Origin: Phoronis australis
Lineage: Eukaryota > Phoronida > Phoronidae
Reading direction: 5' to 3'
DNA: 64,000 bases
NCBI GenBank assembly: GCA_002633005.1
Contig: NMRA01000359.1
Location: 337,438 to 401,437, forward strand
Shown here: piece by piece, positions 36,801 through 49,800 of the stretch
How positions within the stretch are numbered: position 1 is the first letter of the stretch
Layout: each line of letters begins with the position of its first letter
Notes under the pieces: model-generated
Seen by the model: only the letters and a program-made list of their open reading frames with translations
Databases searched by the model: none
Told to the model about the DNA's origin: nothing
Made by a program: the position numbers and the translations under genes

Positions 36801-39800
36801 TTGCTAATATTAAGAGAACAAAAAGAAAAAGTAAACAATTTGGGGAAATGTAAACATTTGCTACAAACCATTTTCATGGCTTCAACTAGGTAATACAAAT
36901 ATCATTCCACACACTCTGAGACTAAATACAAAAGTCTCAAATGAAAAGATTGCCTTCAGTATATTAAACTCGGGAGTTACATTTCACTAAATGTACAAAC
37001 GTAAAGAAAAGTCAACTAACCAAATTGCCATCCTTCCAAAGAGTGGTCTGTCTGTCATTGAAATGTTCTCCAACAGTGCTTTGTCAATTTCTTCTGTTAG
37101 TTTGACCTTTTCATAAAAACAAGCACATCACGTTATTAACTGATCACGATATGACAGAACAAAATATTAGACACAAGATATGCAGTCAAACTGGACAAAA
37201 ATTGTTAAACAAAAAGCAACGCAAAGCATTGAAATATGACTATGACTGTACAACCAACAGCATGCTTCTAGAGAACCAAATTAATTTGTATCATGTAATA
37301 CACAAAACAAATCCACAAAGAGTTTTCTATATTACTGCTATTTTGTCCTAATATTTCCTACAAACAGACGTAACCACTCAGGTAGCTGAAAATCGCAAAA
37401 ATCAAAATCATTCAGTAAGAGTTGTAAATTTAACAAACAAAGTGACACCATACAACTTTATTAACCTGTCATACACCTCAGCTTCTTATCCACCAATCTC
37501 AGTATTAGTCTAAGATAAACAGGGCAACCCACAAAAGTGTGCCTTACCAAATTGAACTGCTTGACCAGACAAACTGCCCACTCGACCAGCGAACACTCGT
37601 CTGGGTTCAGCACTGGACGCCAGTTGACTCCCCCTGACTTGAGACTGCTGGTGATGGCTGGAGTCATGTCCACCTTGCACATGTACAGCAACTGTAACAA
37701 AGAAAGTATCCACACTTTGACTAGGCACTGGCAATGAGTTGATGCACACAGTTCCACTGGCAATGAGTTGATGCACACAGCTCCACTGGCAATGAGTTGA
37801 AGAACACACTGTCCCACTGACAATGAGTCGATGCACACAGTTCCACTGTGACTCGTGTTATTAATCTTTCAAGTTTCACAGACATTTTTTGAAGCATCAT
37901 TAACCCGCCACTCNNNNNNNNNNNNNNNNNNNNNNNNNNNNNNNACAATATTGATTTAGACCACGTACCACTAACAGGAAACTGTGTGGCTCTACGGTTT
38001 GAGCTCCGGATTCCTGTTTGGGAGAGCCGGGTTCTAATCCTGGCTTCACTGGCACACAATCGAGCATTGCACAAATTGTCTCATTCTCCTCTGAGCTTGG
38101 TCTTACTAGTGAGCGAATGAATGTAATATGTATGCAACGAAATGAATGTGCCAAATTAAATTGTCGGTGATAATAGCCACCGGTTAATTTTCTGTGTTTA
38201 CACTGAAAACTGACAATGAATAATTTTCAAAAAAATAAAATAAAATAAGAAGCCAATGCTGACCTCAATTTAACGAATAATACCACGCACCGCTGTTGTA
38301 ACATTGAACTCAACTCAATTTCTGAGACTACAAAGAACTGCCACTTTATTTGTCATTAATTTAGATCATGTTCAGCACAAAATTTGCTGTAACAAGCCAA
38401 CTTATTGTGCATGATTTAAAGGTGCATAAAATAATCCACAGTGACAAGTCAGCTTGTTGAGACCGGTTACAAGCATTAACTAGCAGTTAGTTTTTCCTGT
38501 CTAGTCTAAGTAACAGCTAAAAAATTACGATAGGTGGTTAAAATCAAAGGTTAGATTTTGGACTGAAGGCCAGGATATTAAAGTTTTTAGGCAAGACATC
38601 AATATCTACTAATAGGATTTGATTAAATGAAGTAAAAAACTGGAGTTCAGTCAATAGACCAAATCACAGCGCACTTAGGCCAAATCACAGTGCACTTAGG
38701 CCAAATCACAGTGCACTTAGGTCAAATCACAGCGCACTTAGGCCAAGTCACAGCGCATTAAATGTATTGGTAAATCTCACTTAGTGTTTCATGATCATGC
38801 AGACAAACTGACAGCCAGTGAAGGTGAGTGAAAGATGAATGTCACAGTGTTAACTTGTGAGAGTAAACAACACCTAAATATCCAGTAACTGTTTCCATAG
38901 CAAAACCCAAGATTGCTCATCGAAATCGTGAATAACCAGGCTGGAGCGTGATCAAACACATGCTTTACCAAAGTGATGCAGTGGTTGAGATGAGTGAAGT
39001 ATCCTGACCCAAAAAGCATTCGGGCCAACAAAGATGACGCAACTCCGCCAGACCTACCTTCAATATGACCTTTATGAGCACGGGAGGGTCATAGTCAGAA
39101 CACTTGCTGGCCGTGTCCGAAACAGTGATCGCCTTGGATCTCATCATATGGTGTAACCAGTTCTGAATCACTGTAAATAAAAGAATTCGGTCATGAGCTG
39201 CATACAACAGAAATGCTAATCAATGCTCGACTCAAATACTCGAATCGAGAAATAGTTATCTCTCTTAAAAGGAATGTATAATGACAACATCAGCACATTT
39301 TGGAAACTTGCCCGACAGTGTGCAAACCGGCAAAACAGCGTTTCTGGGATATGGGAAAATCTTGTTGTTCGCGCTAACTCCATATAACAGTGGTTTACAT
39401 TATATGAGTCAGAATGGTCTTCCGTGAGGTGTGCAAGCGTGCATGAATGGAATGTTTTCATTTGAGATTTTTGTCTTGTTTATCAATTATAATACATGAG
39501 ATTAGTCATGTAAAAAATGATTTAACTCTGCTAAAAACCTGCCTTCTGCCAAAAAAGTCTTTTGATGAAGACCACTAAAAATTGTCTTAAGCTTCTTACT
39601 CAGACTGGAAATAATTCCTACTTTTGACAGTTACATCATTATTTGAGATCAAGTTTGGCTTGCTAAAGCAACAGCGAGCTGACAATTCTTCACGAAATTC
39701 TCAAACCATTAATTTAATTAAGCGACAAGTTCAGACCATCAACAGTTAATTTTCATTTTTTTTTTGGCAGAAAGCAGGTTACTTACTAGATGCTTTGGAC

Positions 39801-42800
39801 AACGAACCTTTTACTTGATTCTTCCTAACTTTCCTATGAGACTTCACGGCGGGCACTGGCTTAGTGGGGTTTGTGTCTTTCTGTTTTCTGCCTTTGGCAT
39901 CCTTGTTCACTTTCCTTTCTTCTTTAAACTCTAGGGTGTTTGACCTTTGTGATGTTACCGACGATGCGTCATCCATAAGGTCGCTATAGTCCATTAAAGC
40001 ACTGCCATCATGGAGAACATTGCTCGTTTTTCGAACATTTGGGGCATCAAGCATTTTTGATTTGCCTCTTGACTTGCTGCTCTGGCTGCGAGTATGTATT
40101 ATTCGAGGTGTTTGACTCACATTGCTTTTCAGCCCTACAGATGTAGTGCTTGTGCACTCTTTGGATACTTCATCACCTACTGTTTTGGCAATACCAGTCT
40201 GTGACTGTACATTGTCTTGTCTGTTGTAGGATGTAAAAGCAGACGACATTTCACTGGTCTGTTTAGCAATCGTTAGCTCTGCACAAGTTTGCTTATCTGC
40301 ACGTTTTGGTCTTTTGTTCGTCACTGCAGCCATCCAGCCAACCAATTCTCTCCCCTTCGATTTTTGCTTATCTAAAAATACAATACTTTCTACTTTCTCT
40401 TTTGCAGACGGTATACATTTCTTCGCTTTTGATTCTCGTTCCGGCTGGGATTCAACAGATTTATGCGCAACACTTGTAGCGCTATGAGCAGTCTTAGCTT
40501 TTCCTGAAACTTTACGTGTTCTTTTATGAACTATTGCACCACCGCTATGCTCCGTCACATGGCACTGATTTCTAAGAATCTGAAGTGCGGCCGCTTGAGA
40601 TGACAAGTTTCCCCTTGTTACATTTTGTAAAACTTCACTGCTCGATTCAGCTTGCCTGTCAAAGTGAGATAAATTTCTTTGGGCGGCTACCGGCTTTGGT
40701 TTCACAGTCACAACACCAGATGGAGCAGTTGAGTGAAAGCTTACATGTGGACTTGGATGAACCGGAGTGGCTGTACTAGCAGTTGAACTCATCGGAGAAA
40801 TGGCCCTGGGAACAGGGGATGGGGGGAGAGGAGAGACAACGGGCCAGAGCTTAGCAGAGTCTCGTAGTGGTGAAAGAAGAGGGTTCAATAGCCCAACAGA
40901 GAAAAGCTCTGTCTCGGATTGACATGGTGTCGATGGCAGGGGTGATACAGCCTCTTCCATTGCATTTGGTGGTGTTTCAGGCAGCGGTGACATAGCCTTT
41001 GGTTCAATGTGACCAATAGGTGATAAGGATACCATATAACCGCTATCTTTATGTTGCGATTCTTGCGAACCAGATGGAATCCTGTCGTCAACCTTCATGA
41101 AGGAAGTAACTTCCTGACTTCCGTTCCTCGAGGACATTGGAGAATTAGGAGGGTCCAATGTGACTACATGACCAGAGCTCTGAGAAACGACGTTGGAGTC
41201 GGCACTATTCCTGTGCTCCTCTGTTTCGGAATGACTTAGTTCAGCTGGGCTCGCTTGTGAAACAGAACAGGCTCGATTTGGGGACTTGGATTTTCTCACG
41301 CCTTCCTGTAGCGTACGAGCCTGCAGTCTAGTCATGCGTCTCGTCCCAATCACATTGTCAACATTGCAGCTGGTGTTCTCGATCACTTGCTCATCAGATT
41401 CGTCAATGTTTTGATCAATGTTTCGACTGACGTCTGCTTCTGCAACAGGTGGATCCTGACCCTCAGTTTCACTAAAACTGGAATTTACTAAAAAGCCCTC
41501 GCTCTGCCGCCTGACGAGAGGAATGTCACTTGCACTGGACTTCACAGAGACGTTTTCGCTGTAGGAGTCCCTAGTTTCTGATGGTTCTGTGAGATCTGAT
41601 TTCTTGTACAAAGCGTGGAACCGTTTTCGCTTCTCATCTGCAGCGTTATGTGCTTTTACAATCTTGCCACAAGGACTCGACACAGCCCCAGGAGAGCTGA
41701 GTGATCGAGTAACCATTCGTGTAATGCGTGGAGTGCCAGATGACCTTCCCGACAACTGCCTTGCCCTTGGAGTACGCCGAAGTTCACACCTTGTTCTACA
41801 GGGAATTGTGTGTTCCTTAAGCACCTCAACATTATCACAGCAGAGCACCTGAGATCGAGTTATGCGTCTGGTAGGTTCAGCACCCTCAGATCTGGTGCTC
41901 GAGCGCCTAACTTTCCTTGGAGGCGTGTCATTGACAAACGATTCGCTGTCACTCACTGATCGTTTGAGTTTAGATTTAATTCGACGACTCATAAATTGTT
42001 CAGTCTTCAACAGCTCACCTTCAATGACACTTTCTGAATCCAGCCTCTCCTTTTCCATTTCAACTTTTCTGTTGTCAACAGGGGGCTCTGACACAATCTT
42101 ACTACTAACTGTTACTACATCTCCCTTTTCTTTAATATCACTTGCTTCCACTACATCTCCCCTTTCTACTACATCTCCCATTTCCATAACACCACCCATT
42201 TCTAAAACATCACCATCTTTCACTACATCTCCCCCTTCCACAGCATCACCCTTTTCTGCAACATCGTCCGCTTCCACTTCCATATTTGATTTGCCAATCG
42301 GATCTGTCCATTTCAAACTAAAACCACATGATTGGTTGGCTGACAGAATACCTTCTGGACTGAGGTCTTGCTCATTCTCACTCTCCGTCTCAGACAGCTG
42401 ACCAATAGCAGGCACCCAACCGTCAGCCTCGTCCCCTCCACTTCCAACTGGTTGCTGTTCTGTTTTCATCTCGTGATCAGCAAAGGTAAGATTATGCACA
42501 GCAGCCGTTTTTGATTTCGGTTGTTTCTGCAGAGGCTTCGTTCGAGGAGTCTTATTGCCACCTGACTTCAGCGGTAGCAATCTGAGACCGCCTGGACTTC
42601 GTTGGACATTGGTTTTAGCTGATTTTGGCGACAGTGTCTTCAACGGTGTCAAGGGGAACTGCTTGCTTAAACATGGCGGTACCGCAGGGGTCTGGGTGGA
42701 AGATAGTTCATTCTCGAGTTTATCAGCCATATCGCCCAGAGACTCTGCATCGCTGAACTGTCCCTCACTTCCAGAAGTGTCCCCACCAGAGTTGTGGTCC

Positions 42801-45800
42801 TGAAAAGAACCAGCAAACTATATTGCCTAAATGTGGCAAGCTTTGGAGCATCTTATCTCAAAATTGAATGATCAAGACATACCCCAACTTCAGATACCCT
42901 AAACACAGTTTATGCACTTGTATGAATTACAGTTAGGAATCTTTAAAACTACTAACTTTCGCATACTATCAAAACAGTTAACTGAAACAGCGTTATTGAG
43001 ATTTCACCTTGAAAGTCTTAACCTCACCCAAGACAAAAGTAACCAGAACAAATATATAATAGTTCGTTTTCCAGCATGACATAATACCTATTATGATGGC
43101 ACAGGCTTTACAGCATTTAATCTTAGATATTGATCATGAGGGACGGCTACTCTGACAATGACGGGGAATTCTGGGTAAATTTTGGCATGTACTGTACCAC
43201 AACAGGTCATATACTCCTTGTTCAAACAGTGTCATTTTGCAAACATAAATCTTATTTAACTATCAAATATTCAGTTCAATGACATCATATCCACTATTTG
43301 TAGTTATTTTAGATGATTAAGTCAACCAACAGACCAAATTAGTTATAAAACTTAAATAATATTAATAATTGAAATATAAATTAAAAAGTTAATGCAGCTT
43401 GAGTCTCCTTCTTCAAAGAAAAATACATTGAGAGAAGTGTTGTTTCATTTCTCTCCTTAGTGGAGCTGAAAGTCTGACCTTATTTACTGCACTGAATTTT
43501 GAAAAAAACATAAAACGGATGAAAAAGCATGTATGTGACAAGTGTTCATATGGTCTCCCTAATGTGACAGTGTCATAAGTCACTTTGAAGCAATAAATAA
43601 CGTCTAGCAGGACTTTTCAGTAAGTCAACCCAATCAAAGCAAATTAAGTGACAGAAAAACGAGATCCTGTACATTCTATACACGTAGGAAAAGTGGCCGT
43701 AGCCAGAAAGGTAAAACTACTGCTCAAGCCAATACACGGTGTTACTTAAAATTATTAAACAGACACGATTTAAAGTTCTGGAGAGCTGTGAGTTAGACAC
43801 AAGAAATTTACGCGACCACAAATCTCGACAAAAAAGTAGGGAAAGTGGAAAAATATTCAATGTTGCGAGACCTGCTTCTACATGAGCATTCCTCAAAGTG
43901 GGTAATGTTTTGAGCATTTTTTTTCCTCGACTCTAGCTGCTTCTCATACTTTTGTTATTATGAAATTGTATGAAATGTCATCCAAAATCTATCACCTTAT
44001 AACCAATAAGTTTCACTCAATCACATACTTTGAAAACTTGCTCCCTGGTTTTTCTCATAAGGTGTAGCTTCACATAATGACGCACAGGCCGAGATAGACA
44101 CATATAAGGCATCCTCTGAAAAACTGTTACCGAAGCACACAAGAATGAAAATTAAATGCAAAACAAAATGACTTACCTTTCTGCGTGGTGAGCCCGGTAT
44201 AGGAGAAAGGGCTGGATACAGTGGCGCCCCTAGTGAGAGGCTGAAGCAGGAATCAGTATCGACATCGTCACACGAAGAGTCTAAAAAGAGAATCACAAAC
44301 AGTAGTAGACTGACAGTAGCGACGTACAGTTGAGATCTTCCACTAATTCAAACAAAAATAATTGCTAAAATTGAAATTTTCCTAAAGCTGATTAATTACC
44401 ACAAAAAAATGGAAATCTCATCAAAAGGTATTTTAAAACAACAGTACAAACCATGCTAGTGATCGACAAAAATTTTCTTAAAGGTTGATTTCCACTACTT
44501 TTAGCCTTATATTTTAAGTTCTCAACCGGCGAGATTCAGGGTTTAAAAACTTTATTAGCTGTAACCAGACCTGAATTGTTGTTGAATTAGTCGGTAAATG
44601 AAGTTCTAAACATTACACACGAGCAAAGGTATCAGAGAATCTGTAAAGGGGTTTCCTGTCGGTTACTATGACGGCGTCTTGCATTTGAGTCCAAAAATAG
44701 AGCACGTGATCATGTGTCACGTGGACAAAACGTAACGACTCAATAACTAGGTCAACGAGGTCATCAGTCTCGAGATGGATGCTTCCAGCAACAGTACTTG
44801 TGCGACGTCAACGGAGAGGGGTAAACATGGTAGAAAGCACAGTTGCACAGACTCCGAGAGGAAAGGGAACAAAAAGAAAAGGAATGCCAGGAAAGTTTTT
44901 GCCAGGACTCGAGTACAACCGGTTCACGACACTGAAGCACGAATTGGAGTGAGCAACGTAACGATCATGACAATTCATCTCGATCGGTAAGTGAACACTG
45001 TAAGTGTCACAACGTAGAATGTAAATACTAATCTTAGTCAAGCTTAGATTTATTCTCGGGACTCACTATATCATTCAGGTACTTTATCCCTATGTCATTT
45101 CAACTTGGTACTGAATGATAATTGTTTAGACATTCTAGAGCTTGTTGTGTGACCAGCTGATGCTCAGGAAATGTTGTTGTGTCACGTGTCTGACCTATTT
45201 TTGCATGGAATTCCCTGCGTGCCATTTTCGAATTTTTGCAGGGAGACAAGAAATAAATCAGATTTTTTCCGAAGCGTTTTCTGACATGCTGCAGTTCTGT
45301 ACGTTCTTCAAGGTATTGGAAAATAAGATCTATAAGGTACCTGTTCAGACTAATTTTAAAAGATCAAGAGGATTAATTCTATTGTGTTTTTTAGCCAGCT
45401 AAACAAGTGGAAATACAGCTTTAATCATTATTTTAGTAGAGACACTTGGCAAAAACACTGAATTATTTGAACCTCGTCATCAAAGAAGACACCATATGAA
45501 GTACACAAGACGGTACTGTAATGGTCAAAGACAAAACTGAGTTGATGACACATTTTCGTTTTTAAAGTACTGTAACTTTTGAGACATTTTTAAGTAATTC
45601 AGGGCTTGGAATGACCAATGACAAAAACGCGGAAACTTTGAAACTTTTACGGCCCAAATCATGCCCGATAACCAGCCTTGAAATGGTTAATGTGAACCTT
45701 TCCCCGACAAAAATCGGGAGGACTAAAAAAAAAACGTTACCACCATCAGTAGCATGCGTCTGCGTCCTTTTAGCTCGCCCGTCCACTCCCGACCCACACA

Positions 45801-46761
45801 TTCTTGGCTGCAGAGCGGTAGTATTTGTCGCCGCGCTTAACAATAACACGAGACGCCATTGAAAATCCCACCACGCTGACCCAGATGCCTCGGCAATGTT
45901 GACAATTTACGTTCCTCCGAAACATAAAGAGCAACTTCCGCTTTTCGAGGTGAACGTCGTCTGCAACGCCGCGGTAAGAAAGGAATTTGCCGCGGAAATT
46001 TTATATCAAATCCGATTTTTTTTACGCGGAAATATTATAAAAAAAGCGGAAAGCACATTTGAAAAAAGCGAAAATCCGCGTTTCCGCGGAAAATTCCAAG
46101 TCCTGGTAATTCTCTGACATTGACATCGTGGCCCAAAACAGACATTAACACAACAAATGAAACAGGACTATTTGCTTGAACTTTGCCCATCACATGACAC
46201 ACCACTGCCACCCATATATTGCACATCGGTCACATGACATACCATTGCCAGTCATATATTGCACATCCTCATCAGTTTCTTCATTTACTCCACACTGGTA
46301 CGTGAATTTCAACGATTTTTTCCGCTTCCAAGGAAGCAAATCTAAACAAAGAAGGATTAATTCATGAGTAATGCTGTCAAGAAGAAGGCAATATTTGTCC
46401 CAAGAGTGTGACATAATTTCTGGATCTGAAAATGGAGAAGATCTAATAGACAACAACGAGAACGGAATTAAGCAAATTTTCAGTTGCGTTGACTATCAAT
46501 AACAGATTGAAACAGTTTTGTAGCTAAATCTGAATGCTTCAAAAATGAAGCACATCAAATCTTTATAACGCCTGTAAAATAAGTATTGCATGGCCTTTCC
46601 TTTTCAAGCATTATAATTTATAGATAATCAATCAATACTTAACCCTTTTCTTGCAAACGAATTTCCATGTCTTTTAACATCGTCTGTAATGGGAAAGAAA
46701 AGAAATTGAAACAAAATAACAGAAGCTATGCAGCAGCAGCAGCAGCTGCAGCAGCAGCACT

Positions 46762-46816
<55 letters not shown>

Positions 46817-49800
46817 GCAGCAGCAGCAGCAACAGCTAACAGGCACTAAGTTAATATGTGACCATGAGTCAACTTCATATTGAAAATTTTCAAATAGAGG
46901 TAGCACAATTTTGTCGAGTGTCCAGACAACACACTTCAAAAGACTATAATTAATCAAAATCTATCATAAATTGTCAGATACACAACTGCGCAAAAACGTT
47001 ATCAACAAAATCTCTTTTAGAGGTCAGTCGCCGCACAAAGATAAACATGTAAATAAGTCAATTGACCAGTGAAAAGTAGTGGTAGACATTTACAAGATAC
47101 CATTTCTATAAGCAACAGTTGCATTTATGAGTCTACTCTGTGCCCAATTTCATGCAATTCTTGCTCTTAAGTTAGTGAGTACCGTAACCTGCAGGGTTTG
47201 GAATTATCCATGACAAAAAAGAGGAGAAATTTCTAGGTGATGTATCATTCTACAAATAAATAACCTTATGTGATAGACATATTTTTTGTGTAGTAAAAGT
47301 TAACAGCAAGAAACGTTTTTTCACGAATTAAGTCAAAATAATGATAAAAAAGATGTAAAGAAGAAACTAGAAATCAATAAGAGGAAATCAAAAGAAAATT
47401 CTCTAAGTTAAAAGAGGAAAATTCCAAGCCCTGTACCTGGAAAAAGTAATTTAATTATTACACCAGGCATAGCAGATCAGGCAGTCTTCTTTAGAAGGTT
47501 GAAATGTGATCGTAAGTACGTGTCAGATTCATCCAATAAACTGCTTCTCAACATAATAAAAATAAAAAGATATTACAGAAAACTGGATTTCATTCATGGA
47601 AAGTCGGATATCACAAACAGACAACAAGTCACCTGTGCTTTGAGGAGCTGCGACTCCAAGGACCTGTTGGACCGCTTTAGTTCTGTCACAGTCTGAGATT
47701 TGGCTAACGACTCGGCTGAAATAAAACAAGAAAACGTGAAATCCTAAACCTGCTAATACACTAAACACTTTCACCAATAGTGACAATGTGTGTTGAGAGA
47801 GTCAATTTGCCAGCACTTTTTTTGGTTACCCATAAATGGCTGGCACTGTCACAATTTTGTAGCTGGACCAGAAATTTCAATGAACACAGATCCGCAAAGC
47901 CAGGAGGCCTGTACTTATTGTTCAGCTATTCAATTTATTGCGATAAATGAACATGTTTTAACATCTGTTCAATTACTGCGATAAATGAACATGTTTTAAA
48001 ATCTCTTCAATTTCGATGAAAGCGATTGGATGACAGAGAATTCACTGCGGGTGAAAATAAACCCCCTGTGGATGGGCAGCAAGTCTGGACAAACCCTGGT
48101 GGTAGAAATACATTCTCCACCAGTTAGCAGTCCCTAAAAACTGGCAGGCGGGATCAGAGGAAAGCCAGAAAGGCTAAATCAATGATCGTTACTGTACTAC
48201 ACCAGGACAAGCCAGGGAACTGTTAGCTCTACGCGATAGTTGATTTCAAAGGCCATGCACCTGCTTATGAGCAATCCTTATGACATCTGTCGTAATGGTA
48301 ATTGATCTTAACTTAAGACATGATGTCTGGACTGTGAAACAGTTAATAGTTTATTATTACTCATGACAAGCTAACTTGTCATGGTGTGTCATTTAATTCG
48401 CTAAGCATGGTTTCAAGTAATAAGAAATTGTCAATTCTTGACAAGACCAAGAATCACTTCTCGTCTGAGTAAGGAACAAGTTGAGACCAACTTCATGTTG
48501 TTAAACAGAACAGTTTTATGGCTGCTTTAATATAATATGCATGGGACTGTTCTATTACACAGTAATAAGTTATCAAAATCACTCGGGCACTGTGTTTACA
48601 GTTGTTCACAACCTACATTTAACCAAGCTCCATACATCAATATCACATTCTCATTATTCTGCATAAAAATGTTGCTTTAAGATTACTGAGTAAGTGATTC
48701 TATCAAACAAAAATCACGCAATTAATGTAACTCAGTTTATATTTTCGGAAAGCCAAAGTTTTGAATCAATTCATTTTGTACTAAACAGCGATCTACAATT
48801 AGAATTTAGAGGACTATGCTTTTTTAGTAAAAATGAACAAAAACACTGATATTTTGGAAAAAATTGTTCACGGCAAACCAACTACTAATAAGGTGTTCAA
48901 TGTTCCTCTCTCGCATATATTGAAGGTGTAATCTCAAAATACTTATGCAGTTTCTCAACTGTAAATTCTTTTTCATAAAAGTCCCAGTCCCAAAATTACC
49001 TCATGTATACCGTAAGTGGACAACAGTGCACACATAACAGTCAGAATCTGAAAATGTCATTTGAATCTGAATAGCCATTTCTGAGACAACAAAGTCGACT
49101 AAGCTTTGTAATATTTTTTGGATTTCTCATGATAACCAATGTTTTTACACAAACTTACATTGTGCAGCATCTGCCTCATAGAAAAACGCTATTCAAATCA
49201 CTGGGACCGAACAATTTCTATTCCATATTTTCCCCGAATGCCCTCCCTAACATTTCAGAACCATGAGCTTTCAATGACCTATTTCAAATGGTGACCCACA
49301 TAGTCATGTGACAATTGACCTTTGTCAGTACAGCCATGATGGCCGCCAGGTAGCAAAGGAAGAGTTTGTGTGAACAGCAACAGACATTACGATAAATTTC
49401 AAGGCAAATTTCGCATCGTAGGTTAGTTAAGATTTTAGTTAATGAACTGGTGTTTTTAGTGAATAATTGAACGAGAGCTTGACTTAGGTTGAGTTGTCCA
49501 ATTTCGTATTTTTTTCTAAATTTTGTTACCAGGTATGAGGTATGTAATTCAACTTCATTCACAGCCCACCTTTAATAAGCTTTAATTAGACAATACCACC
49601 GTCGCAACTGGTAAAAAAGACGGTGGTCATCCCATACGCCAGGAGCTTTTCAGCGAATTATGCTTCACACAGATTAAACCATCAAAGTCATGTTACCATT
49701 TCTACCTTTTGCGCATAGAGGGACACATTAGGAGGCCGTTGGGCGTTGATGATGTCTAATTCCTTCCAATTCTGACAAATATTCCCGTAATCAAACTTTT

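Noticed and set aside
37984-38055. tRNA gene
   Set aside because: Box A and B are recognisable but the cloverleaf stems do not close; best read as a SINE head.
37461-38074. Several minus-strand Cys/Ser-rich ORFs
   Set aside because: Apart from ICE1 exon 12 they translate the 28-bp tandem repeat, the n gap and the SINE.
41862-42401. 179-codon plus-strand Ser/Thr-rich ORF
   Set aside because: Antisense shadow of the ICE1 coding minisatellite and flanks.
46667-46849. Poly-alanine ORF
   Set aside because: Translation of the intronic CAG repeat and antisense to the ICE1 microexon.
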